Shown here one piece after another: positions 7,801 to 10,334 of a stretch of 10,334 nt of DNA. The stretch is from positions 1 to 10,334 of the forward strand of contig JAISTO010000060.1 in assembly GCA_031272575.1 (NCBI GenBank). The letters run 5' to 3'. The notes beneath the pieces are model-generated. The model saw only the letters and a program-made list of their open reading frames with translations. It was not told where the DNA came from and did no database searches. Each line of letters begins with the position of its first letter. Position 1 is the stretch's first letter. This DNA comes from Treponema sp. Lineage in GTDB: Bacteria > Spirochaetota > Spirochaetia > Treponematales > Breznakiellaceae. The translations under genes were made by a program, and so were the position numbers.

Positions 7801-8078
7801 TGGGAGACGGTATCCCCGCGGCGGTACTCAGAGGCTTCGCTTCCCACCTTGCAGCGCACGTAGCCCATAAGGTCCCTGCCCCCGCCGCGCCGTTCCTCCG
7901 CGGCGGAGTTAAACTTCGCCATGCGCAAATCCGCTGCCATCGCGTACTGGATCGCGTCAATCACCGTTGACTTGCCTGACCCGTTGTCACCGGCAAGGAG
8001 GCAGCGGCTGCCGATCTCGAGTACCTGATCTTCAAAGTTGTGCCAGTGTACCAGGCGCGCGCGTTCGAGGGTGATCAT
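4863..8078 (-). CDS. jetC: Wadjet SMC-like ATPase JetC
   Basis: Motor subunit of Wadjet, a MukB/MksB-like SMC ATPase that dimerises and extrudes DNA loops with JetA and JetB. The product is 1071 residues, typical for JetC. The N-terminal head carries Walker A GDNGSGKST (30-38), followed by a conserved-looking RDLMGYVRCKVG (68-79). A first coiled coil runs about 225-425, a hinge-like globular domain about 430-575, and a second coiled coil about 580-845. The C-terminal head has the ABC signature KSGGESQ (960-966) and Walker B LVIFDE with Asp995/Glu996, followed by the AFNRMDD stretch. The head sequence differs from general SbcC nucleases, and no nuclease partner of the SbcD type is present. The ATG overlaps the jetB stop by 4 bases (ATGA, 8075-8078), with a weak GGGGA upstream. 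The gene is intact and full-length. Confidence 0.94.
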   Translation of the reverse strand: MITLERARLVHWHNFEDQVLEIGSRCLLAGDNGSGKSTVIDAIQYAMAADLRMAKFNSAAEERRGGGRDLMGYVRCKVGSEASEYRRGDTVSHVMLEWSGPAKEARFACGVCIEARSDNSYTEHFWIGQDIAVASLAVSAENGRPLVSRQWRDLLKDLGAELSENKRIYIRDLSNRLGVWKRQADVNPYLDSLTRSIGFKPLHSIDQFVCDFILDEHPVSISDMKQNLENYKEADRQAKNASLKIEALKKICAKAAEWKKYDDLIVKQEYLKLRIEFENLRQDQERSAAGIAAAENELDALSRTLAALAQKRLDLEQELRAVDRSLAANDAHRLYEEITARIARIKNDLAGRKTQAEQYALLKSQCEALLARPLSENFDGERAALESECKKLQDDQYRAGRQKEDAARTLREHQAELADIERGIQRYPDYARELRAALEQAGIAAFFLAEAAEVTDAAWVDAVEGWLNTQRFALLVNPDDFQKALEVYHRLPRSVAGALIPNIAKMRGAEVRRGSLAELVSAESYARIYLDFILGRVMRADIGSLKTYESAVTKECMTYHNHTASRIKEDVYRRHYLGAAALKERQAFLRAEVERLEAVLSAAEKAEREAAAAADLRGRVLQSLPELKYCYPALADCKNLQSDLAAAEAALAGLDTQSFRALEERRGEIETQLALLKTDNDRQQVQKGNLQSKRETLRERLEHCARAAEEKTEAIRSFGAARPAMIADCEAYAAEKLAAAPIAELSATYESTLKGFRTRTDSLKKEYTKLVRDYEAEFHYLLGVEPRENAEAETLLKRLETSDLPAYREKIAAAYLDAEKEFKDHFISRLNEHIEEAKESFNGINEILRTLHFGRDQYRFTLEELSERRGQIQVIREAAKIPTLEEGGIFAQLVDPKEREAAERLFQKILDSPLDSKELRDICDYRTYFHYDIRIKETDTIDAATGLPLELSLSKVLKEKSGGESQTPYYVAIAASFYRFYKAQPETTVRLVIFDEAFNRMDDERIGKILAFYQTLNLQLLLSAPPEKIDAIAPFMNRINLISRAGNALRVRDCASIAELESIDMEYDRND

Positions 8079-8695
8079 GAATCAACTTCCCCGGTGTCTT
8101 CGTCTATGCCTTCGATGTCTTTTTCTTCGAGAAGGATGATGGCATCGTCGAGCGCCTGCCGGCTTATCGAAAACGGTATGCCCGGATATAGTTTGATAAG
8201 CGCCTCGCTGTCAGTATAATCCGGTGAATCGACGGCAATGAGTTTACAGGATGAAAGCCTGCGCAGCACATTGTTCAGATTGGTTTTTTTGATTTCCTCG
8301 CCGCTGAGCGCCTTGTATTTTTGTTTGAAATCTTCAACGCTCGTGACCGGAAAGTCGGTAAGGGACACTTCGTGTTTTTTGTCTTCGTAGATAAGACGCA
8401 GCGTGAGTACCGCGCATATTTCTTCGCGTGAAAAATGGAAGCGCAGCATACCCGGCCCCCGGAACGCGATGATGCCGAGACTCTCGTCCTTCACGATGGA
8501 CGCGTCCATGCAGAGAAACCATGCTTCAAACAGCGCGAAGTTTCGTATGGCAAAAAGATACAGTTCACGGTCTTTTTCTATGCCGCGGATAATAAATGTT
8601 TTTGAGGTGAGGGTACGCAGCGCCGATTGAAAAAGTTCGAAATCGCTTGTGGAAAGATCGCGTATCGAGATGAGCGCATCGAGGTCCTGATTCAT
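8075..8695 (-). CDS. jetB: Wadjet subunit JetB (KITE/MksE-like)
   Basis: Small accessory subunit that, in characterised Wadjet complexes, binds the JetA kleisin as a winged-helix KITE dimer. The product is 206 residues, within the usual JetB range. The sequence is a helical/beta mix with a HFSREEICAVLTLRLIYED segment (about 106-124), a helix rich in Lys/Asn before LRRLSSCKLIAVDSP (winged-helix-like), and an acidic C-terminus (EEKDIEGIDEDTGEVDS). Identification rests mainly on position between jetA and jetC and on these features; I cannot say which DUF family it would hit. The ATG is supported by AAGGAG at 8701-8706, 5 bases upstream within the jetA end, and by a 4-base overlap with the jetA stop. 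Sampled GC is lower here (25 of 60 at 8281-8340) than in neighbouring genes. Confidence 0.88.
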   Translation of the reverse strand: MNQDLDALISIRDLSTSDFELFQSALRTLTSKTFIIRGIEKDRELYLFAIRNFALFEAWFLCMDASIVKDESLGIIAFRGPGMLRFHFSREEICAVLTLRLIYEDKKHEVSLTDFPVTSVEDFKQKYKALSGEEIKKTNLNNVLRRLSSCKLIAVDSPDYTDSEALIKLYPGIPFSISRQALDDAIILLEEKDIEGIDEDTGEVDS

Positions 8696-10146
8696 ACGCG
8701 CTCCTTTTTTCTGAAGCGGACATTGGGTGCCGCATACCCCGCGCTTGTGGTTTTGCCATCAGCGTCTTCTACGATATAGTCAAACTGCTTGCGCGAATCG
8801 CCGTAGAGGAGCGCGTAGACAAAACGCACAAACGAGGCCTCGTCCTGTATCAATTCGCCGGACGAAAGTATTTTTTCCGCGCCGCCCCGCTCGTCAAGCC
8901 AGAGACTCACCTTCTGCATCGAAAGTTGTTTTCGTCTGCGCGCCGCAAAATCCGCCTCGCTTTGCGCAAGCGCCCGCGCCGCCGCCTCGCGCTCCGCGTC
9001 TGAAACGCTCCCGCTGAAGTCAGCCTCGGCGCGTTCCCTGCGGAGGGAAACTGACGAGGGTGACAAAAACTGGAAGCGGTAGAGATCGTGCGCGAAGTGT
9101 TCGCGCACCGCGTCATCGGAGCTGGCTTTTATCAGCGCGGCGATTTTTCCCGCCACGGTGCTGTCCGGTTCAATCCACGCCTTGATGATTTCGGTACTCG
9201 AACGCGAGTAAACCGCGTTGCGGTGATCGATCTCGTCTTCCAGCGGATCGACCACGCGGAGATTGTCGCGAATGTCCTCCAGCATGGAAACGAGTTTTTT
9301 GCGGCAGTCCTCGCGGCTCGTCGAAAGCATACGCACGTATTTCCCCGCGCTCTCGTCGAGCCACGCCTCGTCCGCAAGCAGTGCCGCAATTTGTTTGAAA
9401 ATGCTCTGACGATAGCGTGACACATTATCTGATGTCTTGAGCCGCTTGTAAGCCTTGTCCAGCACCTCGCCCGCATACAGATCGTAATGTTCGTGCAGCA
9501 CCGCCGCCGCTTCGCTTCTGACCGCTTCCGCATTCAGCGCATCGTAATGCCCCTTAATGCTCTGGGACAGCACCTTGAGGGAATCGATAAGCGCCGCCGC
9601 CTCTTCCCGCGCTTTCAGCACCATGAAGTGACCGTTCTCGCGCACTGTCTCGCCGCAGAGCGATGAATAAATGGTGACCACATGACTTTCGTACTCGGTC
9701 TTGAGGCCCTCGCTCACTTTAACCAGGGCCTCGAAAAACGGCTTGCCGTACGCGGTAATATTGATGACGCGCGTAAAGTCCGCCAGCGTCTCCTCGCTGA
9801 GCCAGCCCGCGCGGACAAGGCGGCGCAGGAACCGGCCCGCGAGCGCGCGCATATCGCCGCGGGAATCGGCATCTTCAGATGCGGCATTAGCCGCCTCATC
9901 TGCCGCCTCATCATCCGCGTCGTCTTCGTCACTCAGGCTTTCGCGATGCATACCCAGGTACTGCGTGAATTCCCGGATGACCAGTTCCCGCTCGACGCCG
10001 CGGGTGTGTTCCTGAAAGAGGCGATAGTAGAGCACCAGCAGCGCGGCATAATGCCGCCGGTTAGCCCACGCCAGCGGCGAGAAAAAGGCGTCGGGCAAAA
10101 CGGAGAACACCCCCTGCGGCGCGTCATGCGGCTGAACGTACGGCAT
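8692..10146 (-). CDS. jetA: Wadjet kleisin subunit JetA, non-type-I family
   Basis: Kleisin (MksF-like) subunit that bridges the JetC heads and recruits JetB. With the ATG at 10146 the product is 484 residues. The N-terminus GVFSVLPDAFFSPLAW (12-27) resembles the JetA family of non-type-I Wadjet systems (I recall it as PF18982, formerly DUF5716) rather than DUF3375 of type I; this is from memory, not a search. A helical N-terminal domain runs to about 135 with an acidic Asp/Glu/Ala insert at 72-97, then a long helical middle and a C-terminal winged-helix-like part (about 400-470). An in-frame TTG at 10206 would add 20 residues read from G-rich repeat DNA (Pro/Leu/Thr-rich), so the ATG at 10146 is preferred, though it has no clear Shine-Dalgarno. 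It is the first gene of the operon, and its stop overlaps jetB by 4 bases. Confidence 0.9.
   Translation of the reverse strand: MPYVQPHDAPQGVFSVLPDAFFSPLAWANRRHYAALLVLYYRLFQEHTRGVERELVIREFTQYLGMHRESLSDEDDADDEAADEAANAASEDADSRGDMRALAGRFLRRLVRAGWLSEETLADFTRVINITAYGKPFFEALVKVSEGLKTEYESHVVTIYSSLCGETVRENGHFMVLKAREEAAALIDSLKVLSQSIKGHYDALNAEAVRSEAAAVLHEHYDLYAGEVLDKAYKRLKTSDNVSRYRQSIFKQIAALLADEAWLDESAGKYVRMLSTSREDCRKKLVSMLEDIRDNLRVVDPLEDEIDHRNAVYSRSSTEIIKAWIEPDSTVAGKIAALIKASSDDAVREHFAHDLYRFQFLSPSSVSLRRERAEADFSGSVSDAEREAAARALAQSEADFAARRRKQLSMQKVSLWLDERGGAEKILSSGELIQDEASFVRFVYALLYGDSRKQFDYIVEDADGKTTSAGYAAPNVRFRKKERV
8701..8706 (-). promoter_or_regulatory. ribosome binding site for jetB, inside jetA
   Basis: AAGGAG on the minus strand lies 5 bases before the jetB ATG (8695). 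It lies within the final codons of jetA, so jetB can be initiated independently as well as by coupling to jetA. Confidence 0.7.
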
Positions 10147-10334
10147 GGCGCTATGCTGCCACGGAAGGGGGGGGAGTGTCAAGGGGGAGGGAGTAGGTGT
10201 CAGCAATTTTACATTTAACCACGGACCCCACGGACAAAAATTACTAAAATAGAGCCCACTCCGAAAACAAGGAATTTTAAGAAAGTAAACGCGAATTACG
10301 CTAATTTACACGAATTTACGCGAATATTATTCTT
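10147..10334. other. jetA upstream region with G-rich tract and degenerate repeats
   Basis: No gene is seen. Next to jetA is a G-rich tract (10165-10197) with GGGAG units like the arrays elsewhere. Further out is a 9-bp direct repeat CCACGGAC (10219-10226 and 10228-10235), then an AT-rich array of 9-10-bp units at about 10289-10330 (ACGCGAATT, ACGCTAATT, TACACGAATT, TACGCGAATA). The jet promoter should lie here on the minus strand. Confidence 0.6.
10240..10270 (-). promoter_or_regulatory. possible jetA promoter
   Basis: Reading the minus strand, TTGTTT followed after 17 bases by TTAGTA (around 10270 to 10240) is a weak sigma-70-like pair about 95 bases before jetA. A consensus TTGACA also exists nearer the gene (10182-10177) but has only a poor -10 hexamer (CAGCAT, 18-base spacer) that would place initiation at the start codon. 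Neither is convincing. Confidence 0.2.

Noticed and set aside
4863..8078. SbcC or MukB/condensin housekeeping protein instead of JetC
   Set aside because: No SbcD partner; the overlapping genes for a kleisin, a small KITE-like protein and a Toprim protein are the specific Wadjet set.
10147..10206. 20-residue N-terminal extension of JetA from a TTG at 10206
   Set aside because: It would be read from a G-rich repeat tract, has no ribosome binding site, and family homology begins after the ATG at 10146.

Overview
The window is bacterial chromosomal DNA. It holds two gene blocks that converge on a repeat-rich gap at about 3326-3601. The left block (plus strand, 1-3325) contains the end of an unidentified gene, the ATPase and membrane permease of a zinc/manganese-type (ABC-3 family) metal importer, and an RtcB RNA ligase. 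The right block (minus strand, 10146 down to 3602) is a complete four-gene Wadjet operon, jetA-jetB-jetC-jetD. Wadjet is an SMC-type complex with a Toprim nuclease that restricts plasmids.

The host is not certain. Shine-Dalgarno sites, ATGA start/stop overlaps and dense packing show a bacterium. Very high GC in the metal-transport genes and intergenic arrays of 7-bp repeats suggest an environmental lineage. A GC-rich spirochaete is a guess only; nothing here proves it.

Layout: 1-168 is a G/C-run, nested-palindrome repeat read through by the first ORF. 3-377 is the 3' end of an unknown gene. 371-1264 is the ABC ATPase, whose last ~46 codons are a palindromic heptamer-repeat element. 1261-2094 is the permease. 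2105-3325 is rtcB. 3324-3492 is a second inverted heptamer-array element, and 3535-3560 is a third heptamer tract. 3602-10146 is the Wadjet operon. 10147-10334 is the jetA upstream region, with G-rich and AT-rich degenerate repeats.

Working together: JetC (SMC ATPase), JetA (kleisin) and JetB (KITE/MksE-like) should form the DNA-loop-extruding motor, and JetD (Toprim domain) cleaves the substrate DNA. The three junctions overlap by 4, 4 and 8 bases, so the subunits are probably translationally coupled. JetA looks like the non-type-I family rather than DUF3375. In the left block the ATPase and permease overlap by 4 bases and rtcB follows after 10 bases with a good ribosome binding site, so rtcB is probably co-transcribed with the transporter.

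The main novelty is not the defence genes, which form a known system. It is the family of structured repeats: inverted arrays of 7-bp units around a palindromic core. One copy has become coding sequence at the end of the ABC ATPase gene without breaking its overlap with the next gene.
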